From positions 1 through 18,846 of the forward strand of contig CAZJAA010000044.1 in NCBI GenBank assembly GCA_964544055.1: DNA of 18,846 nucleotides. The letters are read 5' to 3'. Made by a program: the position numbers and the translations under genes. Shown here piece by piece: positions 1-7,668 of this stretch; position 1 is the stretch's first letter; each line of letters begins with the position of its first letter. A model generated the notes under the pieces. That model saw only the letters and a list, made by a program, of their open reading frames with translations, searched no databases and had not been told where the DNA came from. Source of the DNA: SIG299 sp964544055. GTDB taxonomy: Bacteria > Bacillota > Clostridia > Lachnospirales > Lachnospiraceae.

Positions 1-59
1 CCACTACTAGGGCGGATTTGGGACTTTCACCCGTTAGAACGTGCGCCCGCTGGGCGTAC
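1..59 (-). mobile_element. 5' end of a group II intron (class C-like), partial
   Basis: Read on the minus strand, the sequence starting at 59 is GTACGCCC, AGC, GGGCGCAC, then TTCTAACGGGTGAAAGTCCC. This resembles the conserved start of bacterial group II introns: a GUGYG-like 5' end, a first short hairpin, then the GGGUGAAAGUCCC segment of domain I. The exon side is the T7 tract of the thrS terminator followed by AC. Class C introns are known to insert just downstream of intrinsic terminator hairpins, which is the arrangement here. The first bases read GTACG rather than the usual GTGCG, leaving one mismatch in the first stem. Only 59 nt are inside the window, so the ribozyme core, the reverse transcriptase/maturase and the 3' end cannot be assessed. 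Confidence 0.75.
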
Positions 60-61
60 GT

Positions 62-101
62 AAAAAAACGGCAGAGAGAACATACCCCTGCCGCTTTTTT
101 T
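62..101 (-). terminator. Intrinsic terminator of thrS
   Basis: Minus-strand hairpin with arms CGGCAG (93-88) and CTGCCG (74-69), followed by T7 at 68-62. It lies six bases past the thrS stop. A matching T7 on the other side makes it look bidirectional. The intron-like sequence begins two bases after the T-run. Confidence 0.88.
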
Positions 102-106
102 CACTC

Positions 107-2071
107 TTATTTATTTTCTTCGGTTACTTCAATCTTGCGGATTTCCTTGGTACGGATTTCCTTGCAGATATCATCAATAAAGGTCTGTAGCGGCTTCTGT
201 CCTTCATCGCCAAGGAAACGGCTTCTGACGGAAACCAAACCATCTGCCTGTTCCTTTTCACCAACCACAAGCATATACGGTACACGGTCTAATCTGGATG
301 CACGAATGCGGTAACCAATCTTTTCGGAACGGTTATCCACCGTAGCCAGCACACCGTTTTTCTTTAATTCCTTCTGTACCTGCTCTGCATAGTCATTGTA
401 CTTTTCAGAAATCGGAAGTACACGAACCTGCTCCGGACACAGCCAGGTTGGGAACAGACCTGCATATTTTTCGGTCAGCCATGCGAGTGTTCTTTCATAA
501 CAGCCCATGGAAGTTCTGTGGATGATATAAGGACGAACCTTATCACCATTCTGGTCGATATAGTACATATCGAACTGCTCTGCAAGCAATGCATCCCACT
601 GAATGGTAATCATGGTATCTTCCTTACCGTAAACATTCTTTGCCTGAATATCTACCTTTGGTCCGTAGAATGCTGCTTCTCCGACACCTTCATAGAACTT
701 GATATCCAGTTCGTTTAAAACGTCACGGATATGCTGCTCTGTTTCGTTCCATACCTCCGGAGAACCGATATATTTTTCCGGATTTTCCGGATCCCACTTG
801 GAAAGACGGTAGGTAACATCTTCCTCCACACCAAGTGTCTGTAAGCAGTGCTTTGCCAGAGCAAGACAATTTTTAAATTCTTCTACCATCTGATCCGGAC
901 GTACAATTAAGTGACCTTCCGAAATGGTGAACTGACGCACACGGGTCAGACCGTGCATTTCACCGGAATCCTCGTTACGGAATAACGTGGAAGTTTCACC
1001 GTAGCGGAGCGGAAGATCCTTATAAGACTTCTGGCTTGCCTTATATACATAGTACTGGAATGGGCAGGTCATTGGACGAAGGGCGAATACTTCCTTATCC
1101 TGTTCTTCATCTCCCATGACAAACATACCTTCTTTATAATGATCCCAGTGACCGGAAATCTTATATAAATCGCTCTTTGCCATAAGCGGTGTCTTGGTAC
1201 GGACATAACCCCATTCATTGTCTTCGAGGTCTTCAATCCAACGCTGCATGGTCTGAATCATTTTTGCACCCTTTGGCATTAACAGCGGCAGCCCCTGACC
1301 AATAACATCAACCGTGGTAAACAGTTCCATTTCACGGCCAAGCTTGTTGTGGTCACGCATCTTGATATCCTCTAAATGCTTTAAGTAAGCATCCAGGTCG
1401 GCATTTTTGGTAAATGCAGTACCATATACTCTGGTTAACATCTTGTTCTTTTCGCTGCCTCTCCAGTAAGCACCAGAGGAAGAAATCAGCTTGATTGCCT
1501 TTAAAGGCTTTGTGCTCATTAAGTGAGGGCCTGCACAAAGATCTGTAAAACCACCCTGGCTGTAGAAAGAAATTACAGCATCCTCCGGAAGGTCATTGAT
1601 TAGCTCCACCTTATAAGGTTCGCCTTTTTCTTCCATAAATTTAATTGCTTCTTCTCTTGGAAGTTCAAATCGGGTAATCTCTGCACCCTCTTTGATTATC
1701 TTTTTCATTTCTGCTTCCAGTGCATCCAATGCAGCACGGTCTAAGGATGGCAAATCAAAGTCATAATAAAAACCGGTGTCGATAGATGGACCAATGGCAA
1801 GCTTTGCCTCCGGATACAGTCTCTTTACTGCTTCTGCCAGAACGTGGGAAGCGGTATGACGGTATGCTGCTTTACCGGCATCATCATTGAACGTTAAAAT
1901 ATTTAATTCGCAGTCTGCATCAACTACGGTTCTGAGGTCTACTACCTTGCCGTCCAGTTCTGCAGCACATGCCATTCTTGCGAGTCCCTCGCTGATGTCT
2001 TTTGCGATGTCAATAATTGCCATGGAATTTGCGTACTCTTTAAAAGAGCCGTCTTTTAATGTGATTTTCAT
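107..2071 (-). CDS. thrS: Threonine--tRNA ligase
   Basis: Charges tRNA-Thr with threonine in the cytosol. The 654-residue protein has the complete family layout: an N-terminal TGS domain (about 1-62), the editing domain with HTASH at 72-76 and CAGPH at 179-183, a class II catalytic core (about 250-540) and a C-terminal anticodon-binding domain (about 545-640). The three catalytic zinc ligands appear to be C336, H387 and H518. The usual NCPGH motif around the first ligand is TCPFQ here, so this is a variant of the enzyme rather than the E. coli form. AAGGAGG lies 8 nt before the ATG, fixing the start. The gene is monocistronic, with a T-box leader in front and an intrinsic terminator right behind. 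Confidence 0.97.
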   Translation of the reverse strand: MKITLKDGSFKEYANSMAIIDIAKDISEGLARMACAAELDGKVVDLRTVVDADCELNILTFNDDAGKAAYRHTASHVLAEAVKRLYPEAKLAIGPSIDTGFYYDFDLPSLDRAALDALEAEMKKIIKEGAEITRFELPREEAIKFMEEKGEPYKVELINDLPEDAVISFYSQGGFTDLCAGPHLMSTKPLKAIKLISSSGAYWRGSEKNKMLTRVYGTAFTKNADLDAYLKHLEDIKMRDHNKLGREMELFTTVDVIGQGLPLLMPKGAKMIQTMQRWIEDLEDNEWGYVRTKTPLMAKSDLYKISGHWDHYKEGMFVMGDEEQDKEVFALRPMTCPFQYYVYKASQKSYKDLPLRYGETSTLFRNEDSGEMHGLTRVRQFTISEGHLIVRPDQMVEEFKNCLALAKHCLQTLGVEEDVTYRLSKWDPENPEKYIGSPEVWNETEQHIRDVLNELDIKFYEGVGEAAFYGPKVDIQAKNVYGKEDTMITIQWDALLAEQFDMYYIDQNGDKVRPYIIHRTSMGCYERTLAWLTEKYAGLFPTWLCPEQVRVLPISEKYNDYAEQVQKELKKNGVLATVDNRSEKIGYRIRASRLDRVPYMLVVGEKEQADGLVSVRSRFLGDEGQKPLQTFIDDICKEIRTKEIRKIEVTEENK

Positions 2072-2095
2072 ACAACAATCCTCCTTTTTATAAAC

Positions 2096-2145
2096 AAAAA
2101 AACGCCCCTTTACCGTATGACTTTACAACATACGATAAAGGGACG
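2096..2145 (-). terminator. Regulated terminator of the T-box leader
   Basis: In the RNA, arms 2145-2129 and 2119-2103 pair over 17 bp with two G-U wobbles around a 9-nt loop, followed by a U-run at 2102-2096. It lies between the T-box core and the thrS ribosome binding site, the normal place for the attenuator. Confidence 0.9.
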
Positions 2146-2381
2146 AGCGTTATTTTACCCGCGGTTCCACCCTGGTTAAAGGAATGCTGCAGCAGCTGTT
2201 CTGCCGTGCGGCTCCTTCCGGCTTCATTTATGATGATAACGGAATCACCGGAGCGCTTAATTCACGCCCACTCCGAGGTGGTCTTCTGCTGCTTTTTGTT
2301 AAAATGCTTACACCAGATGCATTTCTCTCTGAAACCGTCTACAGCATACTCTTCTCTTCTACATGTTACTCTTATAAAATT
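2096..2381 (-). promoter_or_regulatory. T-box riboswitch leader of thrS
   Basis: The minus strand carries the T-box core AGGGTGGAACCGCGG (2173-2159), whose NCCA-binding bulge pairs with uncharged tRNA acceptor ends. Upstream, AGAGAG (around 2330-2325) and GGTG (around 2314) fit the stem I distal region. A segment with two consecutive ACC triplets (2282-2277), both threonine codons, lies where the specifier loop is expected, just before CTCGGAGTGG. Downstream is a strong terminator whose 5' arm is next to the T-box. The expected logic is that uncharged tRNA-Thr stabilises the antiterminator and raises thrS expression. Which ACC is the specifier was not resolved by folding. Confidence 0.93.
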
Positions 2382-2387
2382 TAGTTC

Positions 2388-2417
2388 AGTATAGCACCTT
2401 GATATCCGGTTTGTCAA
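2388..2417 (-). promoter_or_regulatory. Sigma-A promoter of the thrS leader
   Basis: TTGACA (2417-2412), an 18-nt spacer and TATACT (2393-2388) on the minus strand. This predicts a start near 2381 and a leader of about 310 nt, enough for stem I through the terminator. Confidence 0.8.
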
Positions 2418-2578
2418 TAATAATTTTTTGTATCAGTCCTGTTCCACGCTTTTTCGCTGCTCTGTCAGGCTCTTTAAAGCAGGGCTTTTTTCCTATTTAT
2501 TTTTCCTTTTTCGAACCTTACTGCAATTCAACAATATATTGAAAATAGAAAAGAGAATTTATAAATTGGAGCTGACTC

Positions 2579-3382
2579 ATGGATAACTTAGTTTTACTGG
2601 CACTGCTTGCTACGCTGGGAACCTGGTTTGTCACAGCCCTCGGTGCAGCAACAGTTGTCTTTTTTTCTTCCCCAAACCCAAAATTTTTAAATCTGATGCT
2701 GGGTTTTGCTTCCGGTGTCATGATTGCTGCAAGTTTCTGGTCGCTGCTACAACCTGCCGTTGAACGTGCCAAAGCAGCCAATGGACTTCCGGCCTGGCTG
2801 GTAGCTACCTTAGGTTTTCTGCTTGGTGCTGTTTTTATGTGGGCATCAGACAAAGCAGTCACATTTGCCAATAACCGAGCCAATACCTCCGAAAATCAGA
2901 ACAACGAAAAATTAAACCGCATTATTATGCTTGTGCTTTCCATTACGCTGCATAATATTCCGGAGGGGCTTGCTGTTGGTGTTGCTTTTGGTGCCCTTGC
3001 CGGAGAAAATTACACTGCCGAAGCACTTCTTTGTGCCGTATCAGTTGCCATCGGTATCGGTTTGCAGAACTTTCCGGAGGGTGCAGCAGTTTCCCTACCT
3101 CTGCGCAGAGAGGGCTGTTCCCGTAAAAAAAGCTTTTTCATCGGTCAGTCCTCTGGCCTGGTAGAACCGATTGCCGGCGTTCTGGGTGCCCTGCTTGTGG
3201 TTTATGTGGAGCCAATTTTGCCATACACGCTTGCTTTTGCAGCCGGTGCCATGATTTTGGTTGCCGTGCATGAACTGATACCGGAATGCCAACGAAATCA
3301 GAAAGCACAACCCTATACAGCCACCATGGGAATTGTTCTTGGTTTTGCCGTTATGATGCTTCTGGATGTAATGCTTGGATAG
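2579..3382 (+). CDS. ZIP-family metal transporter (ZupT/GufA-like)
   Basis: Predicted inner-membrane importer of zinc or another divalent metal. The 267-residue protein is nearly all hydrophobic, with about eight membrane segments. TM4 carries the ZIP signature HNIPEG (125-130) and TM5 carries QNFPEG (163-168), which form the metal-binding centre. A further HE pair lies at 231-232. A hydrophilic loop at about 98-113 separates TM3 and TM4 but lacks the usual histidine run. GGAG is 7 nt before the ATG. It is the only plus-strand gene in the core part, divergent from thrS. The 180 bp between them holds the thrS promoter and a 10-bp palindrome CAATATATTG (2532-2541), which could bind a regulator; I could not assign a clear promoter. 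Metal specificity cannot be read from the sequence. Confidence 0.93.
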   Translation: MDNLVLLALLATLGTWFVTALGAATVVFFSSPNPKFLNLMLGFASGVMIAASFWSLLQPAVERAKAANGLPAWLVATLGFLLGAVFMWASDKAVTFANNRANTSENQNNEKLNRIIMLVLSITLHNIPEGLAVGVAFGALAGENYTAEALLCAVSVAIGIGLQNFPEGAAVSLPLRREGCSRKKSFFIGQSSGLVEPIAGVLGALLVVYVEPILPYTLAFAAGAMILVAVHELIPECQRNQKAQPYTATMGIVLGFAVMMLLDVMLG

Positions 3383-3463
3383 GTTGCTTGCGGCAAACCT
3401 CTTTGCCCGCAAGTGTAAAGCCTTAACGGAACGTTTTAAATTTCACAGGGCACACTTTTTCCG

Positions 3464-3504
3464 AAAAAAAGAAAGGTCGCACCATACCACTGTGCGGCCT
3501 TTTT
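3464..3504. terminator. Bidirectional terminator between ZIP and dus genes
   Basis: Arms AGGTCGCAC (3474-3482) and GTGCGGCCT (3492-3500) pair over 9 bp with one G-U. An A-rich tract lies on the left and T5 on the right, so it can serve both the plus-strand ZIP gene and the minus-strand dus gene, which converge here. Confidence 0.88.
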
Positions 3505-3517
3505 AACGACCCTGATT

Positions 3518-4567
3518 TTACGAGCACTCCAAATCCTTCCCATTTTTCATCTGTTCGAAAAATTTTTCAGAAAGGTCCTCATATTCACTTAAACGAGTTG
3601 CTTTCATCATCCTGCGTATGTAGCGTTCCTCCGTTGGAAAACGCTGCAACATAAAATTCCAAAGCTCTTTCATTTTAAAAAGCACGTTATTATAGTCCGT
3701 ATTCATCTGAAGCACATAGCCCTCCAGCAGTTGCATATGAAACTCTCTTAACCGTTCCATGGAAGGCTGATAGCCCATCCACGGTTTCTTTTCTTCCATA
3801 CATTTTTCATATGCCTTTATCTCCTCCGCCAGTTCAGGATTTGCAATCAGCCCCCTGCCAATCATTACTTTATCCAGTGTTGGAAACAATTGCTTAATAC
3901 GGACATAGTCTTCCAGCTTTGATATATTTCCATTGTAGCACAGCGAATGTCTGCTTGTTTTCATAGCATCTACAAATGCCTCTATATGTGGTGTTCCTTT
4001 ATAAAACTCTTTCTGCACCCTTGGATGAATAATCAGCTCGGACAGCGGATATTCATTATAAATTTTCAGAAGCTCTGCAAATTCCTCCGCTTCGTTCATT
4101 CCAAGGCGGGTTTTTACCGAAATTCTTGGATAAGGATTCTCCCTGCCGCCCGGTTCTGACTGGGAAGAAACAGCTTCCACCGCAGAAAACACTTCGTCAA
4201 AAAAACGGTTTAAAGCCTCGGTATCCGCAAGCATTCCGGAGCCTCTTCCTTTGGATACAACTGTTTTGGACGGGCAGCCAAGATTCAGATTGATTTCATT
4301 ATAACCAAACTCTGCCTTCAATTCCTTTGCTGCTGACAAAAACAGTTCCGAACGTTTTGTAAGCACCTGCGGTATCACCAGCACATCAACATTGTTCCAC
4401 ACAGCCACATCCCGCTTCTCTTTTGTGCTAAGAAGCGTATTCTGGTTTGGAGAAATAAACGGCGTAAAGTACCAGTCTATTCCGGAATAACAGGTACGAT
4501 GAACTTTTCTCAGCGTATAGCCTGTTATTCCCTCCAACGGTGCAAAATATATTTTCAATCGTCCCAT
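3518..4567 (-). CDS. tRNA-dihydrouridine synthase family protein
   Basis: Predicted FMN enzyme that reduces specific uridines to dihydrouridine in tRNA. The TIM-barrel opens with the family motif APLEGITG (9-16 in the 349-residue form). The active-site segment NLGCPS has the catalytic cysteine at 98. Later come SVKTRLG (about 150-156) and IHPR, typical FMN and phosphate contacts. A GRG-type segment (MIGRGLIANP) closes the barrel, and a helical C-terminal tail follows. AGGAG lies 8 nt before the ATG at 4567; an ATG six bases upstream is only 1 nt from that site and is unlikely. The gene follows the C_GCAxxG_C_C gene by about 50 bp and probably shares its transcript. It looks more like the DusA/DusC branch than DusB, but the subclass and target uridine are uncertain. 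Confidence 0.92.
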   Translation of the reverse strand: MGRLKIYFAPLEGITGYTLRKVHRTCYSGIDWYFTPFISPNQNTLLSTKEKRDVAVWNNVDVLVIPQVLTKRSELFLSAAKELKAEFGYNEINLNLGCPSKTVVSKGRGSGMLADTEALNRFFDEVFSAVEAVSSQSEPGGRENPYPRISVKTRLGMNEAEEFAELLKIYNEYPLSELIIHPRVQKEFYKGTPHIEAFVDAMKTSRHSLCYNGNISKLEDYVRIKQLFPTLDKVMIGRGLIANPELAEEIKAYEKCMEEKKPWMGYQPSMERLREFHMQLLEGYVLQMNTDYNNVLFKMKELWNFMLQRFPTEERYIRRMMKATRLSEYEDLSEKFFEQMKNGKDLECS

Positions 4568-4617
4568 ACTCATTTCTCCTGAAAAGTGTTTTTCTTTCGT
4601 GCTGCAATCCTGACTGT

Positions 4618-5175
4618 TCAGCCCTCACCGGCAATATGCTCCAGAATAAAGTCTGCATAATTTTCCACGGGAACCAAATACTCTTTTCCGTTTTCATCCG
4701 TTTCCACCAGTTTTTCCAGCAGCAGACGTTCTATCAGTTCTGCTGCTCCCTGAATGGTTTTTATACAAGGTCTTTTTTTATAATACTCTTCGGTTCTTGC
4801 TTCCGGCGTTGTATCCCCCAAAACAGCTTTTTTTCCTTCTTTACCAAGACCAAGAAGCTCCCGGCAGATAATGCTTCCACCATTTTGCTTTTTAAATTCG
4901 GCAGCCATGCATTGGACTACTTCATAATTTTTCTTTTTTGCCAGCTGGTCTTTTCCTTCCGTTGCACCAGTTAACATGCCTGCCGCCAGAAACATTCCAC
5001 TGGCAGCACCGCACACCTCACGCATTCGTCCAATACCGCCACCAAAGGAGGCCGCAACCTTAAGCGCAGTTTTTTTATCCATTCCAAACAAATCCGCATA
5101 AGCTGCAAATACCGACTGGCTGCAATTATAGCCTTCGTAAAACAGACTAACCGCCTGTTCTGTTCTTGATTTCAT
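4618..5175 (-). CDS. C_GCAxxG_C_C family protein (putative redox protein)
   Basis: Small cytosolic protein of a family named for its spaced cysteines and often suspected of redox or metal-related roles; no reaction is established. In the 185-residue form, conserved features are GYNCSQSVF (C18), FGGGIGR followed by CGAASG (C55), C104 and C137. The C-terminal 30 residues are polar and variable. I chose the ATG at 5175 because GGAG lies 8 nt upstream; an in-frame ATG at 5199 has no ribosome binding site. The mcp terminator sits just upstream and no separate promoter is evident, so expression may depend on read-through or a promoter inside the end of mcp. The dus gene follows. Confidence 0.85.
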   Translation of the reverse strand: MKSRTEQAVSLFYEGYNCSQSVFAAYADLFGMDKKTALKVAASFGGGIGRMREVCGAASGMFLAAGMLTGATEGKDQLAKKKNYEVVQCMAAEFKKQNGGSIICRELLGLGKEGKKAVLGDTTPEARTEEYYKKRPCIKTIQGAAELIERLLLEKLVETDENGKEYLVPVENYADFILEHIAGEG

Positions 5176-5205
5176 TTGCTTTTTCTCCGTGTGTTTCATT
5201 CTGAC

Positions 5206-5235
5206 AAAAAGCCATGCACTTAAGTCATGGCTTTT
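5206..5235 (-). terminator. Intrinsic terminator of the dut-mcp transcript
   Basis: A 10-bp perfect stem, AAAAGCCATG (5207-5216) and CATGGCTTTT (5226-5235), with a T-run continuing on the minus strand. It begins 10 bases past the mcp stop. Confidence 0.85.
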
Positions 5236-5245
5236 GTTCCTGTTT

Positions 5246-6979
5246 TTACTGAAGTTTAAATTTATGAACCTCGGTATCCAGTTCTTCGGAAACCTTCTGG
5301 TTTTTGTTTGCCTGTTCTTCCAAGGTCATCATATTCTGGGTTAAACCGCTGACTGCCTCCGTCACTCCGGTAACGCCTTTCGCATTTTCTTCCATTGCAA
5401 AACCAACTGCCTGAATTGCATTGTCAACATCAGAAACTGTTTTCTGAAGGGAATTTGCCTGTTCTTCAAACTGCATCAGCGTTTCCTGAAGGTTTTCTGC
5501 ATCCTGCTGATAAGTTTCACAGGTTTCCATCAGTTTGACATAACCGCCCATAGCGGTTGTTTCGATAAAAGAAACCATATTGCCAGTTTCTGCGGAAAGC
5601 GCTTCCACGGCTTCCATAACATTTTTGCTGACTTCCTGAATTTTAGCTGCAGCATTGGCAGAATTCTGTGCAAGCTTTCCGATTTCACCGGCAACGACGG
5701 CAAAACCTCGTCCGGCTTCTCCTGCCCGGGCTGCCTCAATGTTGGCATTCAGTGCCAGCAGATTGGTTTCTTCGGCAATTTCCAGAATATTTCCGGTAAG
5801 AACCTCGATTTCTCCAACTGCTCTGGAACGATTCATTGCCGCTTCGGCACGCTCTGCCATTTCCTTTGACCTGTTTTTTGCCTCTGCCTGTTCCGTTGAC
5901 GCATTTGCTTTAATTTTCTGTGCTTTTTTATTTATCTGTGCAGTATATTCTGCACCCTGTTTTGCATTACCGGATATTGCATTGATGGCTTCGTTGATAA
6001 CACCAACCGACTCCGTTACATGATCCACGGATGCTGATGTTTCTTCAATGGCCGCATTCATTTCTTCCATGGTTGCGGAAACATCTACGATTTCTTCCTT
6101 TGCACTTACCATTCCATGCAGCATTGCCGCAGAGGAATCCGTCAGTGCCGCAGAGTTGCCGGATACATTCAGCATAATCTCACGAATGTAAACAAGCAGT
6201 CCATTAATGAGCCCACCCATTACTTCCATCTCATCTCCGGTACGAACCTTTACAGCCTGAGTCAGGTCACCATTGCTGTTGATAAGCTCATCCAGTTTGT
6301 CATTGACCAGGCGAATACTCTTTACAATTTTTTGGGTAGCAGAATACAAAACTGCAAGAGAAGCAGCACAGCCTGTCAGAACAATAACAGCAATCTGAAT
6401 TTTTAAGCTGTCTAGATTTTGTTTTACTTCTGCAGCATCATAATCCACACCAAGTGCACCAACTACATTTCCCTTGTAATCTTTCAGAGGAACATATGCT
6501 GTGACCAAATATTCGCCATCTTCCATGGCAAGCTCCGGTATTGGAAAATTTTCTCCTTTTTCAAATACCGGTTTCATAAATTCATAGGATTTCGCATACT
6601 CTGCGCCTATGGCTTCCCGTTCCTCGGCGTTGGCTTCGGCATCTACACCGTAATATACCGTCGTTCCGTCTGTGTAAAGCGTATACATATACTTGACTCC
6701 GCCAAGGGCTTTGTATTCAATCAGTAAATCCCTGATACTCACATAGGTAGAGAGCCGTTCACTGCCCGGTTTAAATTTTGTCAGTACATTAATATCAATA
6801 TTTTTTGTTGCCATGACACCGATAGATTGTGCTTTATCTGCTGCCATTTCCAGCATCTGGTTTTGCATGGTAAGATAAGAAATGACGCCAATGCCGGAGG
6901 ATACCAGTATAACACACAGTGCAGCAGTCAGCATAAATTTCTGACTGATGCTTAATAACCTTACCTTTCTTTTTTTCAT
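5246..6979 (-). CDS. Methyl-accepting chemotaxis protein
   Basis: Membrane chemoreceptor of 577 residues, predicted to relay an extracellular signal to CheA/CheW. Order: basic N-terminus, TM1 (about 17-37), an extracellular sensor of about 155 residues with a Cache-like pattern (YMYTLYTDG at 98-105; VTAYVPLKDYKGNVVGALGVD at about 159-179), TM2 (about 195-213), HAMP (about 214-267) and a long cytoplasmic coiled coil. The hairpin tip, with EETNLLALNANIEAARAGE around 403-421, is the highly conserved CheA/CheW contact. The sensor is short enough for a single Cache domain; the ligand is unknown. The start ATG overlaps the dUTPase stop by 4 nt (ATGA), suggesting translational coupling. No other chemotaxis or flagellar gene is in the window. 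Confidence 0.96.
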   Translation of the reverse strand: MKKRKVRLLSISQKFMLTAALCVILVSSGIGVISYLTMQNQMLEMAADKAQSIGVMATKNIDINVLTKFKPGSERLSTYVSIRDLLIEYKALGGVKYMYTLYTDGTTVYYGVDAEANAEEREAIGAEYAKSYEFMKPVFEKGENFPIPELAMEDGEYLVTAYVPLKDYKGNVVGALGVDYDAAEVKQNLDSLKIQIAVIVLTGCAASLAVLYSATQKIVKSIRLVNDKLDELINSNGDLTQAVKVRTGDEMEVMGGLINGLLVYIREIMLNVSGNSAALTDSSAAMLHGMVSAKEEIVDVSATMEEMNAAIEETSASVDHVTESVGVINEAINAISGNAKQGAEYTAQINKKAQKIKANASTEQAEAKNRSKEMAERAEAAMNRSRAVGEIEVLTGNILEIAEETNLLALNANIEAARAGEAGRGFAVVAGEIGKLAQNSANAAAKIQEVSKNVMEAVEALSAETGNMVSFIETTAMGGYVKLMETCETYQQDAENLQETLMQFEEQANSLQKTVSDVDNAIQAVGFAMEENAKGVTGVTEAVSGLTQNMMTLEEQANKNQKVSEELDTEVHKFKLQ

Positions 6980-7509
6980 CCGTTTTTCTCGCTCCTTTTC
7001 TCGTCTGTTGTGCTTCCAAAACCACCGTTTCGAATTTTCATTGCATCATCATCTGTTGTAATTCCAAACGGTAGAAAGATTCCCTGCGCCACACCGTTTC
7101 CTTCTGCTACGGTAAGCACCTTGTCCTCTTTGGAGTCATTTGTCAGTTTTATAAAAATATGTCCTTCATTATCGGAATAATAATAGTCGCTGTCAATAAT
7201 ACCAACCGTATTGTTCAGCTGCAGCCGGTACTTAAATCCGAGACCGCTTCTTGGAAAAATCATTAATACATACTCTTCCTGCATGGATGCACGAATTCCG
7301 GTTGGAATTTTGATGGTTTCTCCCGGATGCAATGTAAACGCAACAGGGCTGTAAAAATCATATCCGGCAGAACCTATGGTAGCCCGCTTTGGAAGCATAA
7401 TTGTATGATATATCTGCTCTGCCTCCTCAGATTTTCCACCAAAGGTATCTGTCCAGTCTGCAACAAACTGTTTCATACTTACTTTTTCGAATTTCGCTAT
7501 TTTAACCAT
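6976..7509 (-). CDS. dut: dUTP diphosphatase (trimeric dUTPase family)
   Basis: Hydrolyses dUTP to dUMP and pyrophosphate, keeping uracil out of DNA and supplying dUMP for thymidylate. In the 177-residue form all five trimeric motifs are present: SAGYDFYSP (47-55), PRSGLGFK (86-93), GIIDSDYY (103-110, uracil pocket and catalytic aspartate), EGNGVAQGIF (136-145) and RNGGFGSTT (160-168). It carries about 35 extra residues in front of motif 1 compared with short bacterial enzymes. The start at 7509 has AGAGG about 11 nt upstream; an in-frame ATG at 7545 adds 12 residues and is possible. It is the first gene of a two-gene unit with mcp. A weak promoter (TTGTTG at 7595-7590, ATAACT near 7570-7565) could drive it. 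Confidence 0.92.
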   Translation of the reverse strand: MVKIAKFEKVSMKQFVADWTDTFGGKSEEAEQIYHTIMLPKRATIGSAGYDFYSPVAFTLHPGETIKIPTGIRASMQEEYVLMIFPRSGLGFKYRLQLNNTVGIIDSDYYYSDNEGHIFIKLTNDSKEDKVLTVAEGNGVAQGIFLPFGITTDDDAMKIRNGGFGSTTDEKRSEKNG

Positions 7510-7610
7510 ACTGTCTGTATCCTCTTTTTCTTTCCTGACACACATCCTTTTTATTCCACAGGAAAGTTATCTGTCTTATCATTTTTATGCAACAAGGTAT
7601 TTCCTTTGAA

Positions 7611-7660
7611 AGAAAACAGGACACGCTACAACTCTGCCTACGCACAATTGCAACGTGCCC
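7611..7660 (-). terminator. Intrinsic terminator of the M18 aminopeptidase gene
   Basis: In minus-strand RNA, GGGCACGUUGCAA (7660-7648) pairs with UUGUAGCGUGUCC (7631-7619) over 13 bp including wobbles, followed by the U-rich UGUUUUCUUU. It starts a few bases past the stop codon. Confidence 0.8.
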
Positions 7661-7668
7661 AGCCAGTT

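Noticed and set aside
4540..4974. Plus-strand 144-codon frame antisense to the C_GCAxxG_C_C gene
   Set aside because: Phe/Cys-rich shadow without a ribosome site; the opposite strand has a clear family match.
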